Virus record (IMG/VR): IMGVR_UViG_3300036820_000017
Span: 1-64,000 of that record
Origin: a virus
Length of the DNA: 64,000 nucleotides
Reading direction: 5' to 3' (one strand)
In this document: positions 22,511 to 30,601 of the stretch, piece after piece
How the letters are laid out: each line of letters opens with the position of its first letter
Numbering within the stretch: position 1 is the stretch's first letter
Program-made: the position numbers and the translations under genes
The notes under the pieces: generated by a model
What the model saw: only the letters and a program-made list of their open reading frames with translations
Told to the model about the DNA's origin: nothing
The model's database searches: none

Positions 22511-22811
22511 TGTGGAAACCCGGCTCGCGAGGGTGGAACAGCGTGTCTCCGACATCGACGCGCGGCTGATTGCGATGGTCCCGGTCACCGCGAGCGTCAT
22601 CCAGCTCACCGAACGCGTCGAGGTGCTCCGCCGCGACTTGCGCGGATACGCGTCGCAGGTCTCCAAGCTTGACGACGAGATCGAGCAGCGCGAACGCGAA
22701 ACGCGGCAGGAACGCCGGCAGGCCCGCGCGGCGATGTGGGGGCTGACCGCAACGATCGTCGCTGCGCTGATCGTCGCTGCCGTGACGATCCTCACCTCCG
22801 GAGTGCACTGA
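22500..22811 (+). CDS. Coiled-coil protein with C-terminal membrane helix
   Basis: The 103-residue product is a long coiled coil (ETRLARVEQRVSDIDARLIAMV...VSKLDDEIEQRERETRQERRQ) ending in one membrane helix (LTATIVAALIVAAVTILT). This layout matches XhlA-like/holin-associated proteins and membrane spacers. A second protein of the same layout occurs at 53074 next to the holin. Confidence 0.6.
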   Translation: MSDDVETRLARVEQRVSDIDARLIAMVPVTASVIQLTERVEVLRRDLRGYASQVSKLDDEIEQRERETRQERRQARAAMWGLTATIVAALIVAAVTILTSGVH

Positions 22812-23122
22812 TGCATGAGCCGACATCAAACCGGATGCTGCTCTTGGGGTTTATCGCGCTTGCGCTCGCGCTGCTCGCAGTGATCGTCGGCGGCACGCTC
22901 TTGTTCATCCGCATCCAGAACCAGTCGGCCAGCCAAACCCAGTTGCAGCGCGTTCAGGCCGATAGCTGCCACGTCTTCCAGTTCGTGGATCAGCGATTCC
23001 TCGCGCCGACGAAGACCGAGACCGCCGCGCAAAAGCAGGTCACCGCCGAGTTCGCAGGCCAGTTGCATCAGGCGGTCGCGGACTGCGTGCGGGCCGGCTA
23101 TTCCGTGTTGCCGCCGCGCTGA
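22811..23122 (+). CDS. Membrane-anchored hypothetical protein, 103 aa
   Basis: An N-terminal membrane helix (MLLLGFIALALALLAVIVGGTLLF) is followed by an exported-type domain with two Cys (DSCHVF, VADCVRA) that could form a disulfide. It is coupled to the coiled-coil gene upstream. No family is recognised. Confidence 0.55.
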   Translation: MHEPTSNRMLLLGFIALALALLAVIVGGTLLFIRIQNQSASQTQLQRVQADSCHVFQFVDQRFLAPTKTETAAQKQVTAEFAGQLHQAVADCVRAGYSVLPPR

Positions 23123-23154
23123 AGCTCCACAAGCCCTAGCCGGAAAGGACCCCC

Positions 23155-23736
23155 ATGGCCAAGCTGTCCACTGCCGATCGTAAGGCGCTGCCCGCCAGCG
23201 ACTTCGTTTTCCCCGACACCCGCGCGTACCCGATCAATGATGAGGGTCACGCCCGTGACGCGCTCGCTCGCTCCAGCGGCAAGCCGGAGGAGGCGAAGGT
23301 CCGCGCCGCGGTGAAGCGCCGCTATCCCGGGATGGACGTCGCGAAATGGGAGATCCCGCTGTGGAAGGACGACAGCAAGCGGATCGTGTACGGCGTCGTC
23401 CTGAACCCCGGGATGCCCGACAGCCAGGGCGACATCGTCGAGCCGGAGGACATCGAGACGGCCGCTCACCGGTGGCTGACCCGGTACCGCAAGCACGACG
23501 TCCAGCACGGCGAGATCACCACCAACTTCGACGGGCAGCCGATCGCGGAGGTCGTCGAGTCCTACATCGCGCCGGCTGACATGGAGATCGCCGGCGAGCA
23601 GGTCCTCAAGGGCGCATGGGTGCTCGCAGCGAAGGTGCATGACGCGGTGACGTGGGAGGGGATCCAGAAGGGCGAGCTGACCGGCTGGAGCGTCGGTGGG
23701 TCGGGGATTCGCGAGCCGGTCGCGGCCGCCGCTTAG
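23155..23736 (+). CDS. XkdF-like serine protease / head maturation protein
   Basis: The 193-residue protein begins with a KLSTADRKALPASDFVFP module common at the N-terminus of head-gene-associated phage proteins. It continues with the XkdF-like region: DSQGDIVEPEDIETAAHRW (residues 86-104) and VLKGAWVLAAKVHDAVTWEGI. GELTGWSVGG lies near the end. XkdF-family proteins are putative prohead proteases that trim scaffold and capsid. The scaffold and capsid genes follow only after the 7-kb sugar module. Confidence 0.75.
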   Translation: MAKLSTADRKALPASDFVFPDTRAYPINDEGHARDALARSSGKPEEAKVRAAVKRRYPGMDVAKWEIPLWKDDSKRIVYGVVLNPGMPDSQGDIVEPEDIETAAHRWLTRYRKHDVQHGEITTNFDGQPIAEVVESYIAPADMEIAGEQVLKGAWVLAAKVHDAVTWEGIQKGELTGWSVGGSGIREPVAAAA

Positions 23737-23741
23737 CGGTT

Positions 23742-23758
23742 GCGCCGATAGACGGGAG
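23742..23758 (+). promoter_or_regulatory. GCCGATAG-box promoter candidate, copy 4
   Basis: GCGCCGATAGACGGGAG ends one base before ATG 23760 and starts six bases after the protease stop. It would place the following gene and the glycosyltransferase module under the same control as the early GCCGATA genes. Confidence 0.55.
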
Positions 23759-23759
23759 C

Positions 23760-24140
23760 ATGACCCCACAACGGTTTCAGAACGGCGGCGATCCTCTCGG
23801 TCGCGCGCTCGAGCAGGCGAAGGCTCAGCAGCGGGCGCAGGAGCAGATGCAGCAGGTGATGCTGAACGCGCTGAACGCGCCGCACACCCTTGAGGTGACG
23901 CAGATCAGCTTGGCGGTTCTCGCGCCGGGCGAGCCGGGGCAGGCGCGCGTGTTGATGGTCGCGACCCCGGACGGGAAGCGCCGCGACATCGTGCTGAGCC
24001 CGCAGGCGCTCGCCGCGATCGCTCAGGCCGCCAGCGAGCAGGCCGCGGTCCAGGCGCAGGAGCAGACGGCCGCGGTCGATGAGGCTGTCGCCGCTGCCGT
24101 CCCGGATGAGTCTCAGGCCGACGCGGGGCTCGCCGCGTGA
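23760..24140 (+). CDS. Gln/Ala-rich hypothetical protein, 126 aa
   Basis: ATG 23760 follows a GCCGATAG box. The N-terminus is Gln-rich helix (LEQAKAQQRAQEQMQQVMLNAL). A beta hairpin is in the middle (ISLAVLAPGEPGQARVLMVATPDGKRRDIVLSP), and the C-terminus is Ala-rich. No family is recognised. It overlaps the first glycosyltransferase gene. Confidence 0.55.
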   Translation: MTPQRFQNGGDPLGRALEQAKAQQRAQEQMQQVMLNALNAPHTLEVTQISLAVLAPGEPGQARVLMVATPDGKRRDIVLSPQALAAIAQAASEQAAVQAQEQTAAVDEAVAAAVPDESQADAGLAA

Positions 24141-25180
24141 AAGTTCGCGTCCACCCCGGCGACCAGCGGGGAGTGGGCTTTTGCCGCATGACGTGGCCGG
24201 CGCAGGCCGCGCAACGCGAAGGCATCGACATTGAGATCGCCGACGGCGTGCCGATCCTCCGGCGCCCCAGCCCGCGAGGCGACCTCATCAAAGCCGCGCC
24301 ACTCGACGCGGACGTGCTCGTGTTCCAGCGGATCAGCGACCCCGAGGTTCTCGCGATCATCCCCGACCTTCAGGCTCGCGGGCACGCGATCGTGGTCGAC
24401 GTCGACGACGACCTGCATAGCGTCCCGAAGACGAACGCCGCCTATGGGTTTGAGCGGCCGCGGAACGTGCTGAAGGCGTGCGCGCTCGCGGATCTCGTGA
24501 CCGTCACCACCCCGGCATTGGCTCGCCGGTATGCGCCGCATGGCCGCGTCGCGATCCTCCCGAACTGCGTCCCCGAAGCGGTCCTGTACCTGCCCAGGGA
24601 TAGCGACGGGCGGACGGTCGGATGGGGCGGCTGGGCTGGCTCGCATCCCGGCGACCTGGAGATCACGCGCGGTGGTGTCGCCGACGCGGTCGACCGCGCC
24701 GACGCGAGGTTTCATGTCGTCGGTCCTGCTGACTATGTCGCGGAGCGTCTCGGGCTGAGCTGCGAGCCGACCGCGACCGGCCCGTTGATGAACGTCGCTG
24801 GCTACGAGTTCGAGCGGGCGCTCGGCGCGCTGGATGTCGGGATCGTCCCGTTGGCGGACACGACGTTCAACCAGGCGAAAAGCACGCTGAAGGGCTTGCA
24901 GTACGCCGCGCGGGGTGTCGCGTTCGTCGCATCGCCGGTCGCGGAGTATCAGCGGCTCGCCGGCGACGGGATCGGCGTGACAGCGGGATGGCGGTCGCGT
25001 AGCTGGCGCGGCCGGATCCTGGAGTTGCTGACCGACGATCACCGCCGCAACGAGCTCGCCGCCCAAGCGAAGGCGCTCGTCGCTGAGCGTCACACCTACG
25101 AGGGGAACGCATGGCGATGGGCTGAGGCGTGGTCAGAGGCGCTTGCTCGTCGCCGGTCGCTCGGGAGGGCCGCAGCGTGA
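24137..25180 (+). CDS. GT-B glycosyltransferase (GT4-like)
   Basis: The 347-residue protein has two Rossmann-like halves. The N-terminal half holds ADVLVFQRIS and a DVDDDLHSVP segment. The C-terminal half has VGWGGWAGSHPGDLEI, then the donor-binding stretch LDVGIVPLADTTFNQAKSTLKGLQYAARGVAFVASPV. The latter corresponds to the E/K-x7-E-like region of group 1 glycosyltransferases. It probably transfers a sugar from a nucleotide sugar to a phage or surface acceptor. It opens the sugar module inside the head genes. Confidence 0.82.
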   Translation: MKVRVHPGDQRGVGFCRMTWPAQAAQREGIDIEIADGVPILRRPSPRGDLIKAAPLDADVLVFQRISDPEVLAIIPDLQARGHAIVVDVDDDLHSVPKTNAAYGFERPRNVLKACALADLVTVTTPALARRYAPHGRVAILPNCVPEAVLYLPRDSDGRTVGWGGWAGSHPGDLEITRGGVADAVDRADARFHVVGPADYVAERLGLSCEPTATGPLMNVAGYEFERALGALDVGIVPLADTTFNQAKSTLKGLQYAARGVAFVASPVAEYQRLAGDGIGVTAGWRSRSWRGRILELLTDDHRRNELAAQAKALVAERHTYEGNAWRWAEAWSEALARRRSLGRAAA

Positions 25181-25671
25181 AGATCGTCGTCCCGTACACG
25201 AAGCTGAGTGTCGAGACCGAGGAGGCGCTCGCCGGACTCAGGGTCGAGTACGTCGACGTCAGCGCCGAGCTCACCAGCTACTTCGATCTGCTCAACGAGT
25301 TGTGGCTCGCGTGCGAGGACCTGATCATCGTCGAGCAGGACATCGTGATCAACGGCGGCACGATCCCCGGGTTCATTCGCTGCAACAGCCTGTGGTGCGC
25401 CGCCCCGTACCCGTACCTGGGTGCTGGCGTATACGCCGGTCTGGGGTGCGTGCGGTTCCGCAAGGCGCTGATGGAAGCGCACCCCGACCTGATGGCCGAT
25501 GTCGCGACCCACGACTACCCGGGTCACAGTCCGATGCACTGGTGCACGCTCGACGCCGCGATCCAACGGGAGTTGTGGGCGCGCCGCCGGCATGCGTGCT
25601 GTAACCATCGGCCCGTCGGGCATCTGCATGACTGGCCGACTCACGGCTGTGTGGAGGGCGCGCCCGCATGA
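25177..25671 (+). CDS. Glycosyltransferase-like protein, 164 aa
   Basis: GTG 25177 overlaps the previous stop. The central IIVEQDIVINGGTIPGFIRC contains an EQDI acidic motif in the place of the GT-A DxD. The surrounding sequence fits small glycosyltransferase-like proteins of actinophages. A His-rich C-terminal region (HDYPGHSPMHWC, HACCNHRPVGHLHDW) may bind metal. Donor and acceptor are unknown. Confidence 0.55.
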   Translation: MKIVVPYTKLSVETEEALAGLRVEYVDVSAELTSYFDLLNELWLACEDLIIVEQDIVINGGTIPGFIRCNSLWCAAPYPYLGAGVYAGLGCVRFRKALMEAHPDLMADVATHDYPGHSPMHWCTLDAAIQRELWARRRHACCNHRPVGHLHDWPTHGCVEGAPA

Positions 25672-25751
25672 GTCGCGCTCGACCGGGTCACCGGCACCGG
25701 TGGCAGACGTCGCGATCCCACTGCAACTCCCGCGATAGGAGCCGTCCATGA
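25668..25751 (+). CDS. Tiny basic ORF, 27 aa (doubtful)
   Basis: An ATG overlapping the previous stop (ATGA) opens a 27-codon frame whose stop overlaps the next ATG. The product is Arg/His-rich (MSRARPGHRHRWQTSRSHCN). It may be a coupling peptide or a real small protein. It is listed because overlaps exist at both ends. Confidence 0.3.
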   Translation: MSRARPGHRHRWQTSRSHCNSRDRSRP

Positions 25752-25960
25752 CCGACTGGGCAGTGATCACCACCAGCCCGTATGGCGGACGCCCGGCCTA
25801 CGCCTACTACGCGTTTGACGAGTCAGCCGACGATCAGGCCGGTAAGCCGTTCGACGAGCAGACCGCCCGGCAGCTGGCGGCCAACATCAACCAGTTTCAT
25901 CAGACGCGCGGGTGGGCGTACGCGCTGCCGCTCCAACAGACCCTCCAGCCGGGGGTGTGA
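25748..25960 (+). CDS. Hypothetical protein, 70 aa
   Basis: ATG 25748 has a GATAGGAG Shine-Dalgarno. The product is aromatic-rich and compact (WAVITTSPYGGRPAYAYYAFDES), then helical. No family is recognised. It lies among the glycosyltransferase genes. Confidence 0.55.
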   Translation: MTDWAVITTSPYGGRPAYAYYAFDESADDQAGKPFDEQTARQLAANINQFHQTRGWAYALPLQQTLQPGV

Positions 25961-25962
25961 CC

Positions 25963-26154
25963 GTGGCGTCCAGCGAAGCTAAGCAGCTTGCCGAGGACGC
26001 GCTGAAGTGCGCGCAGGCCGCCAACGGGGCGATGAACGAGATCGACCAGGCGGCGTTGCCGAAGGGCGTCTGGGATGTCCTGTACCAGCAGAACGAGGCG
26101 ATCAGCCAACTGGCGATCGGGCTGCTGTTCCTAGCGAGCGAGCGGAACGGATGA
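25963..26154 (+). CDS. Small helical protein, 63 aa
   Basis: GTG 25963 is chosen because the upstream in-frame ATG at 25912 lies inside the preceding gene. The product (MASSEAKQLAEDALKCAQAANGAMNEIDQAALP...) is helical and may dimerise. Function is unknown. Confidence 0.5.
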   Translation: MASSEAKQLAEDALKCAQAANGAMNEIDQAALPKGVWDVLYQQNEAISQLAIGLLFLASERNG

Positions 26155-26393
26155 AATCGCTTCGCGGCTGCGCTCGCTGTGGCGGCGCGCACGTCGACAC
26201 GATCGAGTGGCGCCTACTCACGCGGCCGATCATCGACGGCGACGGCACGACATGGACGCACTGGTGCCCGTGCCCGACCAACGGCGAGCCGATCCTCATG
26301 CGGAAGGCCCCAACGGTCACAGGCTCGACTCCGGGCACGCCCGCGAACCCGATCATCGTAAACATGACCATTCGGCCGCCGGAGAACACATGA
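26151..26393 (+). CDS. Cys-containing hypothetical protein, 80 aa
   Basis: ATG 26151 overlaps the previous stop. CARCGG near residue 7 and HWCPCP near residue 37 make a four-Cys zinc-ribbon candidate. The C-terminus is Pro/Thr-rich. Its stop overlaps the next glycosyltransferase start. Confidence 0.55.
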   Translation: MKSLRGCARCGGAHVDTIEWRLLTRPIIDGDGTTWTHWCPCPTNGEPILMRKAPTVTGSTPGTPANPIIVNMTIRPPENT

Positions 26394-27049
26394 GCATCGC
26401 GGTTCTCACCCCGTCTCGCAGCCGCCCCGCCCAACTCGTCGAGATGGTCGAGGCGATCCACCGCACCGCGTGGGAACCAGTCGCCATCTACGTCGGCCTC
26501 GACGACGACGACGCCGAGAACTACACGCTGCCGGTCGGCGTGACATGTCTCATCCGGCCGCGGATGCAGCTGGCACCATGGACGAACCTGCTCGCCGATC
26601 AGGCGCTCGCTGACGGCCACGAGATCCTCGCGTCGTTCGGGGATGACCACCGTCCCCGCACCTCCGGGTGGGACGCGATCGTCCAGACGACGTTCGAGGT
26701 GATGGGCCCCGGGCTGGTGTACACCCGCGACGGCCTCCAAGACGAACGGCTACCCACCGCACCGTTCTGGTCCGCCGACATCATCCGCGCGCTCGGCTGG
26801 TACTTCCCGCCCGGCCAAAAGCACCTGTACGCCGACGACTTCTGGCTCGCGTTCGCCCGCGCGCTCGACCGCCGCCGGTACCTCCCGAACGTCCTCATCG
26901 AGCACCTGCACCCGAGCGCCGGGAAGGCCGAGGCGGACGCGATCAACGCCGACAACGACTCGCACTACGACGCCGACCGCCAAGCATTCGAGGCGTACCT
27001 CGCCGACGGGTTCGCTGCCGATGTCGAGCGCGTCAAGGCGGCGCTCTAG
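26390..27049 (+). CDS. GT-A glycosyltransferase-like protein, 219 aa
   Basis: The N-terminus SIAVLTPSRSRPAQLVEMVEAI is typical of GT2-type enzymes. YVGLDDDDAENY and ILASFGDDHRPRTSGWD supply the acidic nucleotide-sugar and metal motifs. HLYADDFWLAFA is consistent with a C-terminal catalytic acid segment. It probably transfers a sugar to a phage acceptor. It is coupled on both sides in the module. Confidence 0.72.
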   Translation: MSIAVLTPSRSRPAQLVEMVEAIHRTAWEPVAIYVGLDDDDAENYTLPVGVTCLIRPRMQLAPWTNLLADQALADGHEILASFGDDHRPRTSGWDAIVQTTFEVMGPGLVYTRDGLQDERLPTAPFWSADIIRALGWYFPPGQKHLYADDFWLAFARALDRRRYLPNVLIEHLHPSAGKAEADAINADNDSHYDADRQAFEAYLADGFAADVERVKAAL

Positions 27050-27621
27050 TGGAGGTCCAGTTCTTCGAGCCCGGCACCGTCCCGGAGTGGACGACCCCGG
27101 AGTGGTATGCACAGCGGGAACGCGCGCCGCACCTCGAGCAGGACGGCCACCGCGACCGACTGTTCCTCGCCGCCGACTTCGTGAACAGCTTCGAGATGGA
27201 CCCCGCCGCGTACACGGTCTCTGACATGGGCTGCGGAGATGGCGGCCTGCTGTCGCTGCTGACCGAGTGCTTCTACTGCTGGGGGTATGACCTTCAGCCG
27301 TCCAACGTGGAGGGCGCCCGAGAGCGCGGCGTCGATGTCCGTCTCGGGAACGCGCTCACCGACGATGTGGAGTGGGGCGACGTCGCGGTCTGCACCGAAG
27401 TGCTCGAACACCTGATCGACCCGCACGCGTTCGTCCGCAACATCCCGTCGCGCGTCCTCATCGCCTCGTCGCCAGACGGCGAAACACTCGACCAGCGCTA
27501 CGAATTCCACACCTTCGGCTGGGACATGGACGGGTATCGCGCGCTGATCGAACAGGGCGGCTACCGCGTCGTCAGACACGAGTCGATCGGCTTCCAAGTC
27601 CTGATGGGAGTACGCGAATGA
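27049..27621 (+). CDS. SAM-dependent methyltransferase (class I)
   Basis: The 190-residue protein has motif I VSDMGCGDGGLLSL at residues 57-70 and the acidic loop YDLQPSNVEGA. A post-I motif (CTEVLEHLIDPHAFV) follows, as in small sugar or natural-product methyltransferases. It starts at a GTG overlapping the upstream stop. In this context it most likely methylates a sugar attached by the neighbouring transferases. Confidence 0.8.
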   Translation: MEVQFFEPGTVPEWTTPEWYAQRERAPHLEQDGHRDRLFLAADFVNSFEMDPAAYTVSDMGCGDGGLLSLLTECFYCWGYDLQPSNVEGARERGVDVRLGNALTDDVEWGDVAVCTEVLEHLIDPHAFVRNIPSRVLIASSPDGETLDQRYEFHTFGWDMDGYRALIEQGGYRVVRHESIGFQVLMGVRE

Positions 27622-28520
27622 ACGTGCTGATCACCGGCCACCGCGGGTTCATCGGCCGGCACCTCCACGCCGCGCTCGCCGCCCAGCATCATCACGTCGT
27701 CGGCCTTGACCTCGTTGACGGCCGCGACTGCCGCGACGAGTTCCGGTACGGCCGCACCCCATACGACCTCGTGTTCCACTGCGCCGCGACCGTCGGCGGC
27801 CGCGAAGGGATCGACTACAACGCGGCGCTGCTCGGCGCCAGCAACCTCCAACTCGACGGCGGCCTGTTCGACTGGGCGCTGCGCACCCGCCCCAGCCGAA
27901 TCGTGTACTTCAGCAGCGCAGCGTCCTACCCGGTCAGCCTGCAAAACGGCACGTACGCCAGCACCGGCTACCGGCTGCACGAGCGCGACATCGACCTGCG
28001 CAACCGGATCGGGATGCCCGACAACACGTACGGGTGGGCGAAAGTCACCGGCGAGATCCTCGCCGAGCACGTCCGCAAAGCCGGCGTCCCGGTCACCGTC
28101 GTCCGACCGTTCTCCAGCTACGACTGGGATCAGGATCCGGCGTATCCGTGGCATCAGTTCGCACTCCGCGCGCACCGCCAGGACGATCCGTTCATCGTGT
28201 GGGGCGACGGAACACAGGTCCGCGACTTCATCCACATCGACGACATCGTCGGTGCCGTCCTCACGCTCGTCGACAAGCGTATCGACGGGCCCGTGAACCT
28301 CGGGACCGGAGTTGGAATGAGCATGGACGATCTCGCCCGACTGTTCATGGCCGCAGCTGGCTACCAAGCGCCAATCCGGCACCTGGAGGATAAGCCGATG
28401 GGCGTTATGCATCGGGTTTGCGACAACACGCTGCTGCGCCGCTACTACCAGCCGAAATTCAGCGTCGAAGAGGGCATCCGCCGGTCGCTCGCAGCGTTGG
28501 CTCAGCCGCCTGTCGTGTAG
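27618..28520 (+). CDS. NAD-dependent sugar epimerase/dehydratase (SDR)
   Basis: The 300-residue protein has the dinucleotide-binding GHRGFIG (residues 7-13), an active-site Ser in YFSSAASYP and the YxxxK pair Y138/K142 (YGWAK). A C-terminal substrate half carries RDFIHIDDIVGAVLTLVD. These are hallmarks of extended short-chain dehydrogenases acting on nucleotide sugars. It would supply a modified sugar donor for the neighbouring transferases. Confidence 0.88.
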   Translation: MNVLITGHRGFIGRHLHAALAAQHHHVVGLDLVDGRDCRDEFRYGRTPYDLVFHCAATVGGREGIDYNAALLGASNLQLDGGLFDWALRTRPSRIVYFSSAASYPVSLQNGTYASTGYRLHERDIDLRNRIGMPDNTYGWAKVTGEILAEHVRKAGVPVTVVRPFSSYDWDQDPAYPWHQFALRAHRQDDPFIVWGDGTQVRDFIHIDDIVGAVLTLVDKRIDGPVNLGTGVGMSMDDLARLFMAAAGYQAPIRHLEDKPMGVMHRVCDNTLLRRYYQPKFSVEEGIRRSLAALAQPPVV

Positions 28521-28521
28521 C

Positions 28522-28588
28522 TAAAATGCGTGGACCGGGCGGCGCGTGAACGCCCCCGGTCCCGGCCAAACCTAGCGAGAGGTTCGAC
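28522..28588 (+). ncRNA. Promoter and bulged-hairpin leader of HNH gene (copy A)
   Basis: TAAAAT (28522-28527) is followed by a hairpin: lower stem GGACCGGG (28532-28539) with CCCGGTCC (28555-28562), a bulged C (28540), upper stem GGCG/CGCC (28541-28554) and loop CGTGAA. A second small hairpin AACCT/AGGTT (28569-28584) presents GAGAGG before the ATG. The HNH gene at 52532 has a leader of the same architecture, with one compensatory pair change in the upper stem, so the structure is probably functional. It could control expression or serve as a recognition element. Confidence 0.6.
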
Positions 28589-29329
28589 ATGGCGCAGGAT
28601 ATCTGCTCGGTCGTTGAGAACGACCAGCGGTGCAGCACCGTTGTGTACGCGCGCGAGATGTGCGAGAGGCACTACGCCCGCTGGAGGAGGCACGGCGATC
28701 CGCTCCTCGGATCGCGCAAGCCCAGCACGCGGACGTGTTCAGTTGTCGAGCGCCAGACGAGATGTCACGCGCCGCACTACGCACGGGGTATGTGCGAGAA
28801 GCACTACAAGCGCTGGAAGACCGCGGGCGACCCGCTTATCGTCAAGTGCCCGAAGGGCGTCCCTGTGGCGGATCGCTTCTGGGCCAAGGTTGACAAGGAC
28901 GGTCCCGTGCCGGTCCATCGTCCGGATCTGGGCCCGTGTTGGGTTTGGACGGCGGGACGATTCGACTCCGGTTACGGCGCGTTTGGCATCGGCGGTGGAA
29001 AGCTGCTCAGGGCCCACCGCTATGCCTATGAGCAGGTCGTCGGTCCGATCCCCGCGGGACTCGTACTCGATCACCTCTGCCGCAATCACCCTTGCGTCAA
29101 TCCTGCGCATCTTGAGCCGGTCACAGACCAGGAGAACCTCCTGCGGGGAACGGGCGCACCAGCTCGCAATGCCCGCAAGACGCACTGCAAGCACGGCCAC
29201 GAGTTCACGCCGGAGAACACGCATCTCGACAAGGACGGGTACCGAGCATGTCGCGCTTGCTGGGCTATAAGGGCAGTGGCGAAGCGTGAGCGCGCGGTTC
29301 GACCCCCCGATCTTCCTCAATTGTCGTGA
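28589..29329 (+). CDS. HNH homing endonuclease (HNH_3-like)
   Basis: The 246-residue protein has two Cys/His repeats at residues 6-37 and 50-81 (each CxxHYxxW...GDP). An HNH_3-type domain follows with D161-H162, N171 and H174 (LDHLCRNHPCVNPAHLEPVT). A C-terminal CKHGHEFTPENT...CRAC zinc motif ends it. It nicks or cuts DNA and probably spreads by homing. Its own TAAAAT box and hairpin leader precede it, and its end overlaps the next glycosyltransferase start by 44 bases, consistent with insertion into the module. Confidence 0.88.
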   Translation: MAQDICSVVENDQRCSTVVYAREMCERHYARWRRHGDPLLGSRKPSTRTCSVVERQTRCHAPHYARGMCEKHYKRWKTAGDPLIVKCPKGVPVADRFWAKVDKDGPVPVHRPDLGPCWVWTAGRFDSGYGAFGIGGGKLLRAHRYAYEQVVGPIPAGLVLDHLCRNHPCVNPAHLEPVTDQENLLRGTGAPARNARKTHCKHGHEFTPENTHLDKDGYRACRACWAIRAVAKRERAVRPPDLPQLS

Positions 29330-29963
29330 CCGACTAAGCCCGCTGCGGGCGCTCGTCGACTGGCTCGAACGCGCCGGCCACCAACGCATCGTCCTCGTCG
29401 ACAACGCCAGCACATACGAGCCGCTGCTCGCGTACCTCGCCGACACCGCGCATGACGTCATCCGTCTCGCTCACAATGCGGGCGCCCGCAGCATCTGGGA
29501 GTTCGGCATGGTCCCCCAAAACGACTGGTTCGCGTACTCCGACCCTGACATCGTCCCGACCGACGAGTGCCCACTCGACGCCGTCCAGTATCTCCACGGC
29601 CTCCTGGACCGCCACGCCGAGTACACGAAAGCCGGTCTTGGGCTGTACCTCGACGACGTTCCCCCGAGCATGCCGTCGCTGGGATGGGAGCGCGGCCCGG
29701 AGATCAACGGGTCCGCGATCGAACCGGGTGCGCGCCGGTCGCTGATCGACACCACCTTCGCGTTGCATCGCCCCGGCACCCAGTTCCTGCTCGAGGCGAT
29801 CCGAACCACCAGCCCGTATCTCGCGCGGCATGTCAGCCCGTCGTGGTATTGCCTCGACGCCCCGAACGTCGAGGATGCGTACTACCTCGCGCACGCGAAG
29901 TCGGGCCCGCGGTTCTCCAGCTGGAAAGGCCCCGACCCCGAAGACGAAGCCGAGGCCGCGTGA
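29286..29963 (+). CDS. GT-A glycosyltransferase-like protein, 225 aa
   Basis: IVLVDNASTYEPLLAYL is the classic GT2 N-terminal motif and WFAYSDPDIVP supplies the DxD (D-P-D). PEINGSAIEPGARRSLIDTTFALH and the C-terminal NVEDAYYLAHAKSG fit glycosyltransferase-like proteins. The GTG start lies inside the end of the HNH gene, so the original promoter or start may have been displaced by that insertion. Confidence 0.7.
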   Translation: MSARFDPPIFLNCRDRLSPLRALVDWLERAGHQRIVLVDNASTYEPLLAYLADTAHDVIRLAHNAGARSIWEFGMVPQNDWFAYSDPDIVPTDECPLDAVQYLHGLLDRHAEYTKAGLGLYLDDVPPSMPSLGWERGPEINGSAIEPGARRSLIDTTFALHRPGTQFLLEAIRTTSPYLARHVSPSWYCLDAPNVEDAYYLAHAKSGPRFSSWKGPDPEDEAEAA

Positions 29964-30601
29964 CCGTCGCTCACTGGTTTCACTGCTACGCCGCCGGGGA
30001 GTGGGAAGAGCCCGTCGCCGAGCACATGAGCGCCCTCGACGCCTCCGGGTTCGACGGACCGTTCCACGTCGGGATCGTCGGCACAGAGGAACAGCGCACC
30101 GAAGCGCTCTACCAGCTGATGACCCTCCGCCCGATCGACAGCATCCACGCCGCCGACACCGGCTGGGAGCAAGTCACCCTCCGCCCCCTCCGCCGGTACG
30201 CACTCAAGCACGACGACGCGATCCTGTACGCGCACACCAAAGGCGCGCACGACCCCTCCACGATCAACATCGCGTGGCGGCGCAGCATGTCGTGGCACTT
30301 GGTGCGCGGGTGGCAGGCTGCCGCCGAGGCGCTCGACCACGGGTATGACGCCGTCGGCTGCCACTGGCTGACCCACGAGCAGTTCGGCCATCCCGACGGG
30401 GTGCCGTTGCCGTGCTTCGGCGGGAACTATTGGATGGCGACCGCCGCCTATTTGCGGCGCCTGCCGTGCTGTCCGGTCACATCGCGGCATGACGCCGAGG
30501 GATGGGTCGGCGGTGCTGACCCGCGGGTGCTGGATCTGATGCCGGGCTGGCCGGGGAACTTCGGGCCGGTCAAGTACGGCCGGCTGTTCGCTGGCCGATA
30601 G
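29960..30601 (+). CDS. Glycosyltransferase-like protein, 213 aa
   Basis: GTG 29960 overlaps the previous stop. The sequence has HVGIVGTEEQRTEALYQL, DDAILYAHTKGAHDPS and CFGGNYWMATAAYLRRLP. The last resembles the acceptor-side GGN(W/Y)W motif of certain phage and capsule glycosyltransferase families. No strict DxD is seen. Its stop codon overlaps the antisense tRNA gene by three bases. Confidence 0.5.
   Translation: MTVAHWFHCYAAGEWEEPVAEHMSALDASGFDGPFHVGIVGTEEQRTEALYQLMTLRPIDSIHAADTGWEQVTLRPLRRYALKHDDAILYAHTKGAHDPSTINIAWRRSMSWHLVRGWQAAAEALDHGYDAVGCHWLTHEQFGHPDGVPLPCFGGNYWMATAAYLRRLPCCPVTSRHDAEGWVGGADPRVLDLMPGWPGNFGPVKYGRLFAGR

Noticed and set aside
22960-22975. GCCGATAG inside the membrane-protein gene
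   Set aside because: It is within a coding frame, with no gene start nearby and no extended motif match.
30592-30600. A fifth GCCGATAG promoter box
   Set aside because: It lies at the end of a coding sequence and the 3' flank of the tRNA, over 100 bases from the next start, and lacks the surrounding GCGCCGATA..ACGGGAG context.
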